From assembly GCA_019240755.1 (NCBI GenBank), contig JAFAXS010000153.1:1-35413 (forward strand): DNA of 35,413 bases, written 5' to 3'. Both the position numbers and the translations under genes were made by a program. The notes beneath the pieces were generated by a model, which was given only the letters and a program-made list of their open reading frames with translations, did no database searches and was not told the DNA's origin. Source of the DNA: Vulcanimicrobiota bacterium. Its GTDB lineage: Bacteria > Vulcanimicrobiota > Vulcanimicrobiia > Vulcanimicrobiales > Vulcanimicrobiaceae. Positions 16,331 to 25,431 of the stretch are shown in pieces (position 1 is the first letter of the stretch; every line of letters begins with the position of its first letter).

Positions 16331-16720
16331 TTGAATTTACTACTGCTTGCTGCCGCGGCCGCGCCGAAGGTCGTTCCGTCGGCCGCCGTTACCGCGTTAC
16401 CCAAAGGTGCGCTGCCGCCGAACGTTCCGGCGGGCGTCCCGCCCGTGGCCGCCGTCGCGCCCAAGGGCTGGATCGCGCTGCACTGGCCCTGGCTGACCCA
16501 CGGGATGGCCGGCATCTTCCTGCTGTCTGCGTTGGCGCTGATCTTTCTGCTGGCGATTCAAACCACGAAACAAGAGGGACTGACCGGCTCGATCGGCGGT
16601 CGCGTCGAAAGCACGTATCGCGGGCGGCTTGGCGCAGAGGAGCAGCTCAAGCGCGTAACCGGGATTGTCGCCGTACTCTTTGTCGTCGTTGGATTTGCGC
16701 TTTCGTTGACGGGAATCTAG
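16331..16720 (+). CDS. secG: SecG-like preprotein translocase subunit
   Basis: This 129-residue protein's last 75 residues match SecG. There are two hydrophobic helices (GMAGIFLLSALALIFLLAIQTTKQ and KRVTGIVAVLFVVVGFALSLTGI) separated by the Gly-rich GLTGSIGGRVES loop and a short amphipathic segment. SecG assists SecYEG and SecA during protein export. Ahead of this is an unusual Pro/Ala/Val-rich N-terminal extension of about 50 residues that starts with a short hydrophobic stretch (MNLLLLAAAAA). The start is TTG 16331, with no strong Shine-Dalgarno, so the true start may be further in. It is 7 nt upstream of the oppD start and probably in its operon. Confidence 0.8.
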   Translation: MNLLLLAAAAAPKVVPSAAVTALPKGALPPNVPAGVPPVAAVAPKGWIALHWPWLTHGMAGIFLLSALALIFLLAIQTTKQEGLTGSIGGRVESTYRGRLGAEEQLKRVTGIVAVLFVVVGFALSLTGI

Positions 16721-16727
16721 CGGGCCG

Positions 16728-17747
16728 GTGCGCCTGCTCGAAGTCAGCAATCTACGCACGACCTTTCGGACCGAAGATGGTATCGTCACCGCCGTCAACG
16801 GCTTATCGTTCGGCTTAGACGCCGGCGAAACGCTCGGCATCGTCGGCGAGTCGGGCTCGGGCAAATCCGTTACGGCGCTTTCCATCATGCGGCTCCTGGC
16901 GCGCAACGCGACGGTTACGTCCGAGCGCATCGCGTTCGAGGGCGAAAACTTACCGGATAAGAGCGAAGCCGAGATGCGAAAGATTCGCGGTTATAAGATC
17001 GCAATGATCTTTCAGGATCCGATGACGTCGCTCAACCCCGTGCTGACGATTGGCGAGCAGATCGCCGAGGCCGTCCGCCTGCACCTCGGGGCCGGCAAGA
17101 GCGAGGCGCGCGATCGCGCGATCGAGATGCTGCGCAAGGTGCGCATTCCGTTGCCGGAGCGCCGGCTCGGCGATTACCCGCACCAGTTCTCGGGCGGAAT
17201 GCGTCAACGCGTGATGATCGCGATCGCGCTCTCCTGTAACCCGGCGCTACTCATCGCCGACGAGCCGACCACGGCGCTCGACGTGACGATTCAGGCCCAA
17301 GTACTCGAGTTGATGAACGATCTCCAGCGCGAAACCGGCGCGGCGATCGTTCTGATCACCCACGACTTGGGAGTCGTCGCCGAGTTTTGCAAGAACGTGC
17401 TCGTGATGTACGGCGGCAATCTCGTCGAATACGGGACGGCCGAGCAAATCTTCAGCCGGCCACGGATGCCGTACACGCAAGGGCTGCTGTCGTCGTTGCC
17501 GCGCCTGGACGAGCGCGAGCACCGGCGCCTTGTACCGATCAAAGGACAGCCGCCGAATCTGCTCCGGCTGCCGCCGGGATGCGCGTTTGCGCCGCGATGC
17601 GCGTATCGCATGCCGATCTGCGACGAGCCCGTGCCCCTCTACGATTTCGGCGAGGGGCACGTGGCGCGGTGCTGGCTCTATGACGAGCGGGCGCGCGAAC
17701 AGCGTCCGGAATCGCAGCAATCGCTGCCCACGGTCGCGCACACATGA
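16728..17747 (+). CDS. oppD: oligopeptide/dipeptide ABC transporter ATP-binding protein, OppD-type
   Basis: This 339-residue ABC ATPase has Walker A GESGSGKS (40-47), the family insertion [17 protein letters not shown], signature FSGGMRQRV, Walker B LLIADEPT and switch His in LITHDLGVV. The C-terminal peptide-transporter extension includes [18 protein letters not shown], the Cys-rich motif that binds an iron-sulphur cluster in some peptide transporters. With OppF it should power peptide or related solute uptake at the inner membrane. GTG 16728 gives the usual N-terminus ([11 protein letters not shown]). It overlaps oppF by 4 nt (ATGA). No permease or solute-binding gene is adjacent, so its partners must be encoded elsewhere. 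Confidence 0.92.
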   Translation: MRLLEVSNLRTTFRTEDGIVTAVNGLSFGLDAGETLGIVGESGSGKSVTALSIMRLLARNATVTSERIAFEGENLPDKSEAEMRKIRGYKIAMIFQDPMTSLNPVLTIGEQIAEAVRLHLGAGKSEARDRAIEMLRKVRIPLPERRLGDYPHQFSGGMRQRVMIAIALSCNPALLIADEPTTALDVTIQAQVLELMNDLQRETGAAIVLITHDLGVVAEFCKNVLVMYGGNLVEYGTAEQIFSRPRMPYTQGLLSSLPRLDEREHRRLVPIKGQPPNLLRLPPGCAFAPRCAYRMPICDEPVPLYDFGEGHVARCWLYDERAREQRPESQQSLPTVAHT

Positions 17748-18751
17748 CCAACGGCGCGCTGGTCGAGGCCAAGGAGCTCTACAAGTACTTTCCCATTTAC
17801 GCCGGCCTCACATCGCGCCACGTCGCCGACGTCCGCGCGGTCGACGGCGTCAGCTTCGCCATCGAAGAAGGCGAAACGCTCGGCCTCGTCGGCGAATCCG
17901 GCTCGGGCAAGACCACCGTCGGGAGATTGCTGCTGCGGCTGCTTCCGGCGACGAAGGGCGACGTTCGCTTCGAGAACCAGGACGTGCTCGCGATGGACCG
18001 GGGTGAGATCCGGCGCCTGCGGCGCTCGATGCAGATCATCTTTCAAGACCCGTTCGCATCGCTCAACCCGCGCATGACGGTCGGTGAGATCATTGGAGAG
18101 CCGCTGCGAATACATGGGCTGGCCTCCGGCAGAGACGTGGACGAGCGCGTTCGCGAGCTGCTCAAGCTGGTCGGCCTCCAGCCCTACCACGCCAATCGGT
18201 ATCCGCACGAGTTTTCCGGAGGGCAACGGCAACGCGTCGGTGTCGCCCGCGCTCTTGCGGTCAGTCCCAAGTTCATCGTCTGCGACGAGCCGGTCTCGGC
18301 CTTGGACGTTTCGATTCAGGCTCAGGTGATCAACCTGCTCGAAGACCTTCAGGCGCGCTTTCGTCTGACCTATCTCTTCATCGCGCACGACCTGTCGGTG
18401 GTGCGCCACATTTCCACGCGGGTTGCCGTGATGTACGTCGGCAAGATCGTCGAGCTCGCCGATCGCGACGCCCTGTACGAAAACCCCCTTCATCCGTACA
18501 CGCAGGCGCTGCTCTCTGCGATTCCGATCCCCGACCCGCTGCTGGAAAAAAGGCGCAAGCGCATCGTGTTGACGGGCGACATCCCTTCGCCCGTTAATCC
18601 ACCCTCGGGCTGCCGGTTTCATACTCGGTGTCCCGTGGCGTTCGCGCGCTGTTCCGTCGAGGAGCCGCCGCTGCGCGAATATGCGCCCGGGCACTTCGCG
18701 GCATGCCATTGGGTCGAAGAACACGGTGGCCAGGCGCCCCAACTGACCTAA
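17744..18751 (+). CDS. oppF: oligopeptide/dipeptide ABC transporter ATP-binding protein, OppF-type
   Basis: This 335-residue ABC ATPase is paired with OppD. It has Walker A GESGSGKT (50-57), [22 protein letters not shown], signature [15 protein letters not shown], Walker [20 protein letters not shown] and the switch His in FIAHDLSVV. The C-terminus has the four-Cys extension ([17 protein letters not shown]...FAACHW). The N-terminal segment [23 protein letters not shown] contains the OppF-type insertion. Its ATG overlaps the oppD stop. A strong hairpin terminator follows 20 nt after the stop, so the operon is secG-oppD-oppF. Confidence 0.92.
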   Translation: MTNGALVEAKELYKYFPIYAGLTSRHVADVRAVDGVSFAIEEGETLGLVGESGSGKTTVGRLLLRLLPATKGDVRFENQDVLAMDRGEIRRLRRSMQIIFQDPFASLNPRMTVGEIIGEPLRIHGLASGRDVDERVRELLKLVGLQPYHANRYPHEFSGGQRQRVGVARALAVSPKFIVCDEPVSALDVSIQAQVINLLEDLQARFRLTYLFIAHDLSVVRHISTRVAVMYVGKIVELADRDALYENPLHPYTQALLSAIPIPDPLLEKRRKRIVLTGDIPSPVNPPSGCRFHTRCPVAFARCSVEEPPLREYAPGHFAACHWVEEHGGQAPQLT

Positions 18752-18771
18752 GCGCCGGCTACGGAAAATAC

Positions 18772-18804
18772 GAAGGGCGGTTTTCACAACCGCCCTTCAC
18801 GTTT
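18772..18804. terminator. bidirectional hairpin terminator between oppF and the histone-like gene
   Basis: GAAGGGCGGTT (18772-18782) pairs perfectly with AACCGCCCTTC (18788-18798) around a 5-nt loop. It is followed by GTTTTA on the plus strand and by TATTTTC on the minus strand. It can end both convergent transcripts. Confidence 0.75.
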
Positions 18805-18816
18805 TACCGGCGAGGC

Positions 18817-19227
18817 TTAACCCTTTTTCTTGCGCCCGCCCTTTTTGCGACCGCCGCCCTTTTTACGACCGGCGCCCTTTTTGCGCCCAGCGCTCTTTTT
18901 GCGACCGCCGGCCTTTTTGCGCCCGCCGGCCGTTTTGCGCCCGCCGGCCTTTTTACGCCCGGCGCTCTTTTTACGACCGCCGCCTTTTTTGCGCCCGCCG
19001 GCCTTCTTACGGCCGCCTTTGCGCGCGCCTTTCTTGCGTCCGTTCGTGGATTTCTTGCGGCCGGCGCTCTTCTTGCGGCCGCCGCCGCCCTTGCGCCCGG
19101 AACTCTTTTTGCGACCGTTTGCGGCCTTCTTACGGCCGCCGGCCGCGGACGATTTACGACGTCCTCTACGACGCGGCTTCTGCTCTTCCGCAGACTCGCC
19201 GCCAATCATCATGGAATCGGAGTCCAT
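18817..19227 (-). CDS. histone H1-like basic protein with GRKK repeats
   Basis: This 136-residue protein has a short acidic head (MDSDSMMIGGESAEEQKP) and a long tail made of about 18 copies of a (G/A)GRKK(A/S/G) unit. The tail is almost only Gly, Arg, Lys, Ala and Ser, without aromatics. It resembles histone H1-like tails and would bind DNA or another polyanion without sequence preference. The frame is fixed by ATG 19227 with a strong Shine-Dalgarno (GAGGAGGA, seven bases upstream). Synonymous codons vary across repeats (GGC/GGT/GGG, CGC/CGT, AAA/AAG), as expected if selection acts on this frame. Other frames across the repeat are also open but lack such support. It is divergent from topA with a strong promoter between them. 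Confidence 0.82.
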   Translation of the reverse strand: MDSDSMMIGGESAEEQKPRRRGRRKSSAAGGRKKAANGRKKSSGRKGGGGRKKSAGRKKSTNGRKKGARKGGRKKAGGRKKGGGRKKSAGRKKAGGRKTAGGRKKAGGRKKSAGRKKGAGRKKGGGRKKGGRKKKG

Positions 19228-19237
19228 TCATTCCTCC

Positions 19238-19253
19238 TCGTCCCCGGGGACGA
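19238..19253. promoter_or_regulatory. 16-bp perfect palindrome in the leader of the histone-like gene
   Basis: TCGTCCCCGGGGACGA is its own complement and ends directly at the Shine-Dalgarno of the histone-like gene. It could be a repressor site or a leader hairpin affecting ribosome access. The assignment rests on symmetry and position only. Confidence 0.35.
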
Positions 19254-19293
19254 TTAGCGTTAGTGGACAGCGCCTCTCGGCACTTGTGAACGC

Positions 19294-19322
19294 ATCATAG
19301 ACAATTTTTTAAAATCGTGCAA
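19294..19322 (-). promoter_or_regulatory. sigma70-type promoter of the histone-like gene
   Basis: Read on the minus strand, TTGCAC (19322-19317) and TATGAT (19299-19294) are separated by 17 bp, close to consensus. The start would be near 19287, giving a leader of about 60 nt containing the palindrome at 19238. Confidence 0.65.
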
Positions 19323-19350
19323 ATTAACGCGCGCGCGCTAATAGCCAAAT

Positions 19351-19380
19351 TTGTCTGGGCCTTGACCGCAGCGGTATACT
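19351..19380 (+). promoter_or_regulatory. sigma70-type promoter of topA, start codon at about +1
   Basis: TTGTCT (19351-19356) and TATACT (19375-19380) are separated by 18 bp. GTG 19388 follows seven bases after the -10, so the mRNA probably has no or almost no leader. No Shine-Dalgarno precedes the GTG. Confidence 0.6.
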
Positions 19381-19387
19381 AAGCCCC

Positions 19388-21496
19388 GTGAAAAAGCCCC
19401 TCATTATCGTGGAGTCGCCCACGAAGGCACGGACGATCAAGAAGTTCTTGCCCGGGCGCTTTGCGGTAAAGGCCTCGGTGGGGCACGTTCGCGACCTGCC
19501 GAAGAGCACGTTGGGCGTGGATATCGCTCACGATTTCACGCCGAAATACGTCACAATCAAGGGTAAGGCGGAGGTCATCAAAGAGCTGCGCTCGGCGGTC
19601 AAAACGGCCTCGGACGTCTATCTCGCGACTGATCCGGATCGCGAGGGCGAGGCCATCGCCTGGCATCTGGCGCAACTGCTGAAACTCGACGATCCGAAGC
19701 GCATCGAGCTGCACGAGATCACGAAATCGGCGGCTTTGGCGGCACTGAAGCATCCGCACCACATCGACATCGACCGGGTGAACGCGCAGCAGGCGCGACG
19801 AATTTTAGACCGGCTGGTCGGCTACAAGATCTCGCCGCTGCTCTGGTCGAAGGTGCGCGGCGGGCTGTCGGCCGGACGCGTGCAGTCGGTGGCCGTAAAA
19901 CTCATCGTCGACCGAGAGCGCGAGATCGCGGCGTTTGTTGCCAAAGAGTATTGGAGCATCACCGCGGTTCTCTCGACGGATGAGGACATTCCCACGACGT
20001 TTGCAGCCGAACTCGTGAGCGAGCGCGGCAAAAAGATTGAGATTCCGAACACGCAACGCGCGCAGGAGATCGTTGCAGCGCTCGAAGGCGCCGCTTACCG
20101 GGTCGCGGCCATTAAGAAACGCGAAGTGCGCCGGCAGCCGCCCCCGCCCTTTACGACCTCGACGCTGCAACAAGAGGCGTCGCGCAAACTCAAGATGCGC
20201 GTCCGGCGCGCGATGCAGGTGGCCCAAGCCCTGTACGAAGGCGTGGATCTCGGCGGTAGCGAGGGTACGGTCGGGCTCATCACCTACATGCGCACCGACT
20301 CGACGCGCATCAGCGAACTGTCGCGCGACGCAGCGCGTCATTTCATCACGCAGACGTACGGCGCGGATTTTCACGGGGGCGGCAGGCATCGCGTTCGCGA
20401 AGGCGCGCAAGACGCTCACGAAGCGATTCGTCCCACCGACGTATCGCGCACGCCCCAGCGCCTCGCCGGAGTGCTCAAGCGCGAAGAGCTTCGTCTGTAC
20501 ACGCTGATCTGGGAGCGATTCGTAGCTTCTCAGATGACGGCCGCGCTCTTCGATCAGACGACCGTGGATATCGCCGCACATGAGTACGGCTTCCGCGCGA
20601 CCGGAACGGTCATGCGGTTCCCCGGCTTCACGCGCGTCTACGACGATGCCCGCGACGACGACGCTGCCAAAGGCCGCGCTCCGTTGCCGGAGCTGGCCGA
20701 AAGCGAGGCGCTGCGTTGTGAACGGCTCGAGCCCAAACAGCACTTCACCGAGCCGCCGCCGCGCTATACCGAAGCCGCCTTGGTGAAAGCGCTGGAAGAG
20801 AACGGCATCGGCCGGCCCTCGACCTACTCGGCCATCGTCGAGACGATTCAGGGGCGCGGCTACGTGACGCAGCAAGAGCGGCGTTTCGTACCGACGCAGA
20901 TCGGCGAGGCGGTCAACGACTTGCTCGTCGAGCACTTTCCCAAAATCGTCAACCTGGATTTCACGGCGCGGATGGAGAGCGATCTCGATCACATCGCCGA
21001 GGGTCACGAAGACTGGATCGCGCTGCTGACGCGTTTTTACGGCCCGTTCGAGAGCGAGCTCCACGAGGCCGAGAAAAAGCTGCCTCGGCTGGAGCTGCGC
21101 GACGAGCCGACCGACGAAATTTGCCCGAACTGCGGGCGTCCGATGGTCATCAAGACGGGACGCTTCGGGAAGTTCATCTCGTGCAGCGGCTATCCCGAAT
21201 GCAAGACGACTAAGCCGATCGTGAAGGACACCGGCGCGATCTGTCCGCAGTGCGGCGGCGCGATCCTCGAGCGCCGATCGAGGAAAGGCCGCACGTTTTA
21301 CGGCTGTGCAAACTACCCGAAGTGCGATTTCGTGTCATGGGATGCGGTTGCGCAGGAGCGTTGCCCCGTCTGCGGCTCGCACGTCATCGTGAAGACGCGC
21401 CGCGGCGGCACGAAGCACCACCAGTGCGCCGCCGACCGCCACCACCAGCTATCGGTGCCGGCTCCGGCGCAGGAACCGGCGCTCGCGTCATCCTGA
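19388..21496 (+). CDS. topA: DNA topoisomerase I (type IA)
   Basis: This 702-residue enzyme relaxes negative supercoils by transient single-strand cleavage. The N-terminal Toprim domain opens KPLIIVESPTKARTIKKFL (Glu9) and contains ATDPDREGEAIAWHL (DxDxE-type metal site). The active-site tyrosine is Tyr300 in GLITYMRTDSTRIS. At the C-terminus are three zinc-ribbon segments: CPNCGRPMV...FISCSGYPEC, CPQCGGAIL...YGCANYPKC, and CPVCGSHVI...HHQC, the last lacking a clear fourth Cys (His-rich instead). The length is typical. GTG 19388 starts directly before the first strand. The gene leads a topA-trmFO-hslV-hslU run known from Firmicutes, although xerC and codY are absent. Confidence 0.95.
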   Translation: MKKPLIIVESPTKARTIKKFLPGRFAVKASVGHVRDLPKSTLGVDIAHDFTPKYVTIKGKAEVIKELRSAVKTASDVYLATDPDREGEAIAWHLAQLLKLDDPKRIELHEITKSAALAALKHPHHIDIDRVNAQQARRILDRLVGYKISPLLWSKVRGGLSAGRVQSVAVKLIVDREREIAAFVAKEYWSITAVLSTDEDIPTTFAAELVSERGKKIEIPNTQRAQEIVAALEGAAYRVAAIKKREVRRQPPPPFTTSTLQQEASRKLKMRVRRAMQVAQALYEGVDLGGSEGTVGLITYMRTDSTRISELSRDAARHFITQTYGADFHGGGRHRVREGAQDAHEAIRPTDVSRTPQRLAGVLKREELRLYTLIWERFVASQMTAALFDQTTVDIAAHEYGFRATGTVMRFPGFTRVYDDARDDDAAKGRAPLPELAESEALRCERLEPKQHFTEPPPRYTEAALVKALEENGIGRPSTYSAIVETIQGRGYVTQQERRFVPTQIGEAVNDLLVEHFPKIVNLDFTARMESDLDHIAEGHEDWIALLTRFYGPFESELHEAEKKLPRLELRDEPTDEICPNCGRPMVIKTGRFGKFISCSGYPECKTTKPIVKDTGAICPQCGGAILERRSRKGRTFYGCANYPKCDFVSWDAVAQERCPVCGSHVIVKTRRGGTKHHQCAADRHHQLSVPAPAQEPALASS

Positions 21497-21505
21497 CAAT
21501 CCTTC

Positions 21506-21545
21506 GTCCTTCGACTCCGCTCAGGATGACATGCTCAGGATGACA
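21506..21545. repeat. CTCAGGATGACA repeat that carries the trmFO start
   Basis: CTCAGGATGACA occurs twice, at 21520-21531 and 21534-21545, after a TCCTTCGACTCCG lead-in. This matches an interspersed motif (TTCGACTCCGCTCAGGATGA) seen by general knowledge in many unrelated high-GC and environmental genomes. A 15-nt part (CTCCGCTCAGGATGA, 21515-21529) recurs inverted at 26672-26686. Confidence 0.7.
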
Positions 21546-22892
21546 AGGCTGTTGGTCATCGGGGGCGGGCTCGCCGGTTGCGAGGCGGCCTGGCAGGCTG
21601 CGCGTTGCGCTGCGGACGTCGAGCTCTATGAGATGCGCCCGCTCCGCAGCGGTCCCGCCCACCACACCGCGAAGCTCGCCGAGCTGGTCTGCAGCAACTC
21701 ATTCCGCGGCGCGGCCCTCGAGAACGCGGTCGGATTATTAAAGGAAGAGCTCGCGCGGATCGACTCGCTGATCGTTCGCTGCGCCCGCGACAGTGCTGTG
21801 CCTGCGGGAGGCGCGCTGGCGGTCGATCGCGAGCGCTTCTCCACCGCCGTCCAAACACGGATCGAAGCGGAGCCACGCATCACCGTCATCCGAGAAGAGC
21901 TGCGGACGATTCCGCTCGATCGCCCCGTTATCGTCGCATGCGGACCGTTGCCGAGCGACGAGTTCTTGCGCGCCCTCGACGCCGTTCTAAGGCAGGATGA
22001 TGACGCCGGGGGACGGGATCGGCGGTTGCATTATTACGACGCGGCGTCGCCGATCGTCGCTGCGGACTCCATCGACGAATCGCAGATGTATCGAAAGTCG
22101 CGCTACGACAAGGGCGATGGTGAAGACTACCTCAATGTTCCGCTGGACCGCGCGACATACGCGCAACTGTTGCACGACCTCCGAACGCTGGAGCGGCACC
22201 CCGCGAAAGAGTTTGAAACGCCGCGATACTTCGAAGGCTGCTTGCCGATCGAAGAGATGGCCGACCGCGGCGACGACGTTCTGCGATTCGGCCCGCTGAA
22301 GCCGGTGGGGCTGCGCGATCCGCGAACCGGCGAGGCGCCGTACGCCGTGGTGCAGTTGCGCAAAGAAAACGTGGATGCCAGCGCCTACAACCTCGTGGGT
22401 TTTCAGACCCGTCTCACGTGGCCCGCGCAGCGCGAAGCCTTTGCCAAGCTTCCCGGGCTGCAAAACGCAGAATGGCTGCGCCTAGGGGTGATGCACCGAA
22501 ACACGTTCGTCGACTCGCCCCGCTTGCTCGACGAGCGCCTCAAATTACGTGGAACACAGGCGCTCTATTTCGCCGGGCAAATTACCGGCGCCGAAGGCTA
22601 CGTCGAGGCCGCGGCGTGCGGCGCGATGACCGGAATCCATGCCGCGCGGGCCGCGCGCGGATTACCACCGGTGACGTTTCCGCGCCATAGCGCTTTCGGC
22701 GCGATCGTCGCGCACCTGCAGAATCGTCAGACGCACGACTTTCAACCCAGCAACGTCACTTGGGGCTCGTTCGATGGCGCGCAGGGTGACAAGGCGGGGG
22801 GGAAGCGGGAGCAGCGCAGGCGCATGGCCGAGCGCGCGCTGGCGGCCGTCGAAGCGTTCGCCGCTGAAACCCTCTTTGCGCCGGTGCGGTAA
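21531..22892 (+). CDS. trmFO: methylenetetrahydrofolate-tRNA-(uracil-5-)-methyltransferase
   Basis: This 453-residue folate- and FAD-dependent enzyme makes 5-methyluridine at position 54 of tRNA. The N-terminal FAD-binding motif is [20 protein letters not shown]. Typical TrmFO blocks follow: [88 protein letters not shown] and [19 protein letters not shown]. Two starts are possible. ATG 21531 has AGGA four bases upstream. ATG 21540 gives the more usual [11 protein letters not shown]-terminus. Both lie inside the CTCAGGATGACA repeat. The gene sits between topA and hslV, as in Firmicutes, where trmFO is a standard neighbour of topA. Confidence 0.93.
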   Translation: MLRMTRLLVIGGGLAGCEAAWQAARCAADVELYEMRPLRSGPAHHTAKLAELVCSNSFRGAALENAVGLLKEELARIDSLIVRCARDSAVPAGGALAVDRERFSTAVQTRIEAEPRITVIREELRTIPLDRPVIVACGPLPSDEFLRALDAVLRQDDDAGGRDRRLHYYDAASPIVAADSIDESQMYRKSRYDKGDGEDYLNVPLDRATYAQLLHDLRTLERHPAKEFETPRYFEGCLPIEEMADRGDDVLRFGPLKPVGLRDPRTGEAPYAVVQLRKENVDASAYNLVGFQTRLTWPAQREAFAKLPGLQNAEWLRLGVMHRNTFVDSPRLLDERLKLRGTQALYFAGQITGAEGYVEAAACGAMTGIHAARAARGLPPVTFPRHSAFGAIVAHLQNRQTHDFQPSNVTWGSFDGAQGDKAGGKREQRRRMAERALAAVEAFAAETLFAPVR

Positions 22893-22902
22893 TCACATAC
22901 CC

Positions 22903-23433
22903 ATGAGGGTTCGATCCACGACGATTCTGGCGGTACGGCGCGACGGCAACCTCGCGATTGCCGGCGACGGCCAGGTGACGCTCGACAAAACGATTATGAA
23001 GCACGGCGCTCGCAAGGTGCGAAAAACGTCGGGCGGCAAGGTGCTGGCGGGGTTTGCCGGCTCGGCGGCCGAAGGCATCACGCTGCTCGAAAAGTTCGAG
23101 AGCAAGTTCGGAGAGTTCAAGGATTTGCGCCGCGCCGCAGTCGAGTTGGCCAAGGATTGGCGGCAAGATCGCGTTCTGCGGCGCTTGGAAGCGCTGATGA
23201 TCGTAGGCAACCAAGAGCATCTCTTCGTGCTCTCCGGAACCGGCGACGTGATAGAGCCGGACGAGGGCGTCGCGGCGATCGGCAGCGGAGGGCCGTACGC
23301 GCAGGCGGCGGCAGCGGCGCTCTTGCGTAACACCGAGCTGGATGCCGCGGCGATCGCGCGCAAGGGATTGGAAATCGCCGGCGAGATCTGCATCTACACC
23401 AACGAGGACATCACCGTGGAGACGCTACCGTGA
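22903..23433 (+). CDS. hslV: ATP-dependent protease peptidase subunit HslV
   Basis: This 176-residue threonine peptidase forms the double-hexamer core of the HslVU (ClpQY) protease in the cytoplasm. It starts [15 protein letters not shown], so removal of five residues would expose the catalytic Thr6. The following [27 protein letters not shown] and [12 protein letters not shown] are characteristic, as are [15 protein letters not shown] and [12 protein letters not shown] at the C-terminus. ATG 22903 is chosen over the open frame upstream, which lies inside trmFO. The stop overlaps the hslU GTG by 4 nt (GTGA). Confidence 0.95.
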   Translation: MRVRSTTILAVRRDGNLAIAGDGQVTLDKTIMKHGARKVRKTSGGKVLAGFAGSAAEGITLLEKFESKFGEFKDLRRAAVELAKDWRQDRVLRRLEALMIVGNQEHLFVLSGTGDVIEPDEGVAAIGSGGPYAQAAAAALLRNTELDAAAIARKGLEIAGEICIYTNEDITVETLP

Positions 23434-24863
23434 CGGCCTCGCTCGCGAGCGCGCCAGCCTTGTCGCTGACGCCGCGGCAGATCGTCGCGGAGCTGGATAA
23501 GTACATCGTCGGTCAGGCGAAGGCCAAGCGCGCCGTCGCGATTGCCTTGCGCAACCGGTATCGCCGCGCGCAGGCGCGCGAAGACTTGCGCGACGAGATT
23601 ACGCCGAAGAACATCCTGATGATCGGACCGACCGGTGTGGGAAAAACCGAAATCGCCCGGCGGCTGGCGGCGTTGGTGGGCGCCCCGTTCGTCAAAGTCG
23701 AGGCGACGAAGTACACCGAAGTCGGCTACGTAGGGCGCGACGTCGAGTCGATGGTCCGCGATCTGGTCGAGGCGGCGATCCGCACCGTGACGCACGAGCG
23801 GCGCGAAGAAATGCGCGAGCCCGCCGCGCGCCAGGCGGTGGAACGTGTGATCGACGTGCTGCATCCCGAAACGCGTCCGCCGTCGCAATCGCCCGGCAAT
23901 CCGCTGGGGGTCGCGCTGGGCTCGATTTTCGGCGGGTCGCCGCCAAGCGGCGCGACCGCCGCGACTCCGTCGGCGGCCGTTTCGGCGGAGGCGCAACGCG
24001 TCCGCGAGCAGACGCGCGCGGAGATCGAACGCGGATTCTACGACGTTCGCTTGGTCGAGATCGAAGTGGAAGAGACTCCCAGCATTCCGATCGGCGTGAT
24101 CGGCGGCGGCATGGATCAAAGCGGCGACTTGGGCGAGATGCTCGGCGGAATTCTGCCGAAGCGTCGCACGAAACGCCGCGTCACCGTGGCCGACGCGCGA
24201 AAGATCTTCGAACAAGAAGAAGCGGCGAAGCTGATCGACATGGAAGCCGTGAAGCGCGAAGCGTTACGGCGGGCCGGCGAAGACGGGATCATCTTCATTG
24301 ACGAGATCGACAAGGTCGCCGGCGGGTCGCAGCGCGGCGGACCGGACGTGTCGCGCGAAGGCGTGCAGCGCGATATCCTGCCCATCGTCGAAGGCTCGAC
24401 GGTCAACACGAAATATGGGCCTATTACGACCGATCACGTGCTCTTCATCGCCGCCGGAGCCTTCCATATCAGTAAGCCGTCGGACCTGATCCCCGAGCTG
24501 CAAGGGCGGCTTCCGATCAGGGTGGAGCTGGATTCCCTCACCGCCGAAGATTTCAAAACGATTTTGACGCAGCCGAAGAACGCGTTGGTCGAGCAGTACA
24601 AGGCGTTGCTTGCTACCGAGGGCGTCGCACTCGAATTCCGCGAGGATGCAATCGAGCAGTTGGCGACCTTCGCGATGCAAGTCAACGAACAGACCGAAAA
24701 CATCGGCGCGCGCCGTCTGCACACGGTGCTCGAACGCGTTTTGGAAGAGATTAGCTTCGATGCGCCGGAGCGTACGGGAACCGTAGTCGTTGACGGCGAC
24801 TACGTCCGCGACCGGCTCGCCGATGTTGTTAAGAATGCCGACCTTTCAGGGTACATTCTCTAA
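23430..24863 (+). CDS. hslU: ATP-dependent protease ATPase subunit HslU
   Basis: This 477-residue AAA+ unfoldase feeds substrates to HslV. It has [34 protein letters not shown] at the N-terminus and Walker A GPTGVGKT (66-73). The pore-loop region [22 protein letters not shown] is present. The I-domain contains a low-complexity Gly/Ser/Ala/Pro insert around residues 150-190. Walker B is IIFIDEIDK. The C-terminal tail SGYIL is the type that docks into HslV. The start is GTG 23430, which overlaps the hslV stop. A short GC hairpin follows the stop but lacks a T-run. Confidence 0.95.
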   Translation: MTASLASAPALSLTPRQIVAELDKYIVGQAKAKRAVAIALRNRYRRAQAREDLRDEITPKNILMIGPTGVGKTEIARRLAALVGAPFVKVEATKYTEVGYVGRDVESMVRDLVEAAIRTVTHERREEMREPAARQAVERVIDVLHPETRPPSQSPGNPLGVALGSIFGGSPPSGATAATPSAAVSAEAQRVREQTRAEIERGFYDVRLVEIEVEETPSIPIGVIGGGMDQSGDLGEMLGGILPKRRTKRRVTVADARKIFEQEEAAKLIDMEAVKREALRRAGEDGIIFIDEIDKVAGGSQRGGPDVSREGVQRDILPIVEGSTVNTKYGPITTDHVLFIAAGAFHISKPSDLIPELQGRLPIRVELDSLTAEDFKTILTQPKNALVEQYKALLATEGVALEFREDAIEQLATFAMQVNEQTENIGARRLHTVLERVLEEISFDAPERTGTVVVDGDYVRDRLADVVKNADLSGYIL

Positions 24864-24875
24864 GCCAAATCACAT

Positions 24876-24895
24876 TAGCGCCCGCAGGGGCGTTA
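24876..24895 (+). terminator. possible hairpin after hslU
   Basis: TAGCGCCC and GGGCGTTA can pair (8 bp, one G-U) around GCAG. There is no T-run after it, so it is only a weak terminator candidate and may instead let transcription continue into the lipoprotein gene. Confidence 0.25.
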
Positions 24896-24920
24896 CGCTG
24901 GCAGAGAGGATGCTTCTCCC

Positions 24921-25406
24921 ATGAAATACTCGATCGGCGCACTGGCGCTTAGCACCGCGGCACTGCTGCTGGCCGGGTGCAACAATAACAATACGATCTC
25001 CGGGCCGCCCGGAACGGGGACGAACTGCGGCGGACCTCCCAGCTCAAATCAGCTCGAGGTGCTGTATCCGATTCCGGGCTCGAAGAACGCGCCCCAAAAC
25101 TTGAGCGCGGTCTACGTTTCGACGAAAGGGACGCTGCCGCCGAGCAACTCTTTCAACTTCTACCTAACGCAGTCGAACGGAAACTCCACGTTTACCGGTC
25201 TCTTCCAGCCCGTCAATGCATCGCAGATTCCGAGCCCGCACAAGAGCCCTTCGTATTCCAACCCGACGTACTACCAGAGCGTGATCGCCGGGCCGTCGGG
25301 CTCCGGCTACATCATCGGGCCGGCGCAGGCGGTCAGTCTGTTCTGGAACGACGGCGGCACGGGGTGCAGTCCGCACTTCCTCGTGAGCAGCTTCAAAACG
25401 CAGTAA
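24921..25406 (+). CDS. small lipoprotein, unknown function
   Basis: This 161-residue lipoprotein has signal MKYSIGALALSTAALLLAGC with lipobox LAGC, followed by an Asn-rich NNNNTISG spacer. The mature part begins GPPGTGTNCGGPPSSNQLEVLYPIPGSKNAPQNLSAVYVS, which resembles a single immunoglobulin-like beta-sandwich strand pattern, and it ends GCSPHFLVSSFKTQ. Two Cys (NCGG and GCSP) may form a disulphide outside the membrane. I do not recognise the family. A Shine-Dalgarno-like GAGAGGA lies about 10 nt upstream of ATG 24921. A 9-bp GC hairpin is found 26 nt downstream of the stop. Confidence 0.7.
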   Translation: MKYSIGALALSTAALLLAGCNNNNTISGPPGTGTNCGGPPSSNQLEVLYPIPGSKNAPQNLSAVYVSTKGTLPPSNSFNFYLTQSNGNSTFTGLFQPVNASQIPSPHKSPSYSNPTYYQSVIAGPSGSGYIIGPAQAVSLFWNDGGTGCSPHFLVSSFKTQ

Positions 25407-25431
25407 GAGCCGAGATTCGGCAGGGAAAGTA

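Noticed and set aside
15571-16515. 314-residue minus-strand open frame across the PAP2-like gene
   Set aside because: The predicted protein is Arg/Ala/His-rich without hydrophobic pattern; the membrane protein in the other frame is coherent.
18840-19140. Regular repeats suggesting a CRISPR array
   Set aside because: Units are short, codon-phased and without unique spacers; they encode the GRKK tail.
18804-19300. Other open frames over the GRKK repeat (AKR-repeat frame on minus, LRPP-repeat frame on plus)
   Set aside because: They arise from the repeat structure; only the 18817-19227 frame has a strong Shine-Dalgarno and codon variation confined to synonymous positions.
19805-21064. 419-residue minus-strand open frame opposite topA
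   Set aside because: Shadow of topA in a high-GC genome; no domain pattern.
22774-22902. Longer HslV start inside trmFO
   Set aside because: It would place 43 residues before the catalytic Thr; ATG 22903 gives the usual short propeptide.
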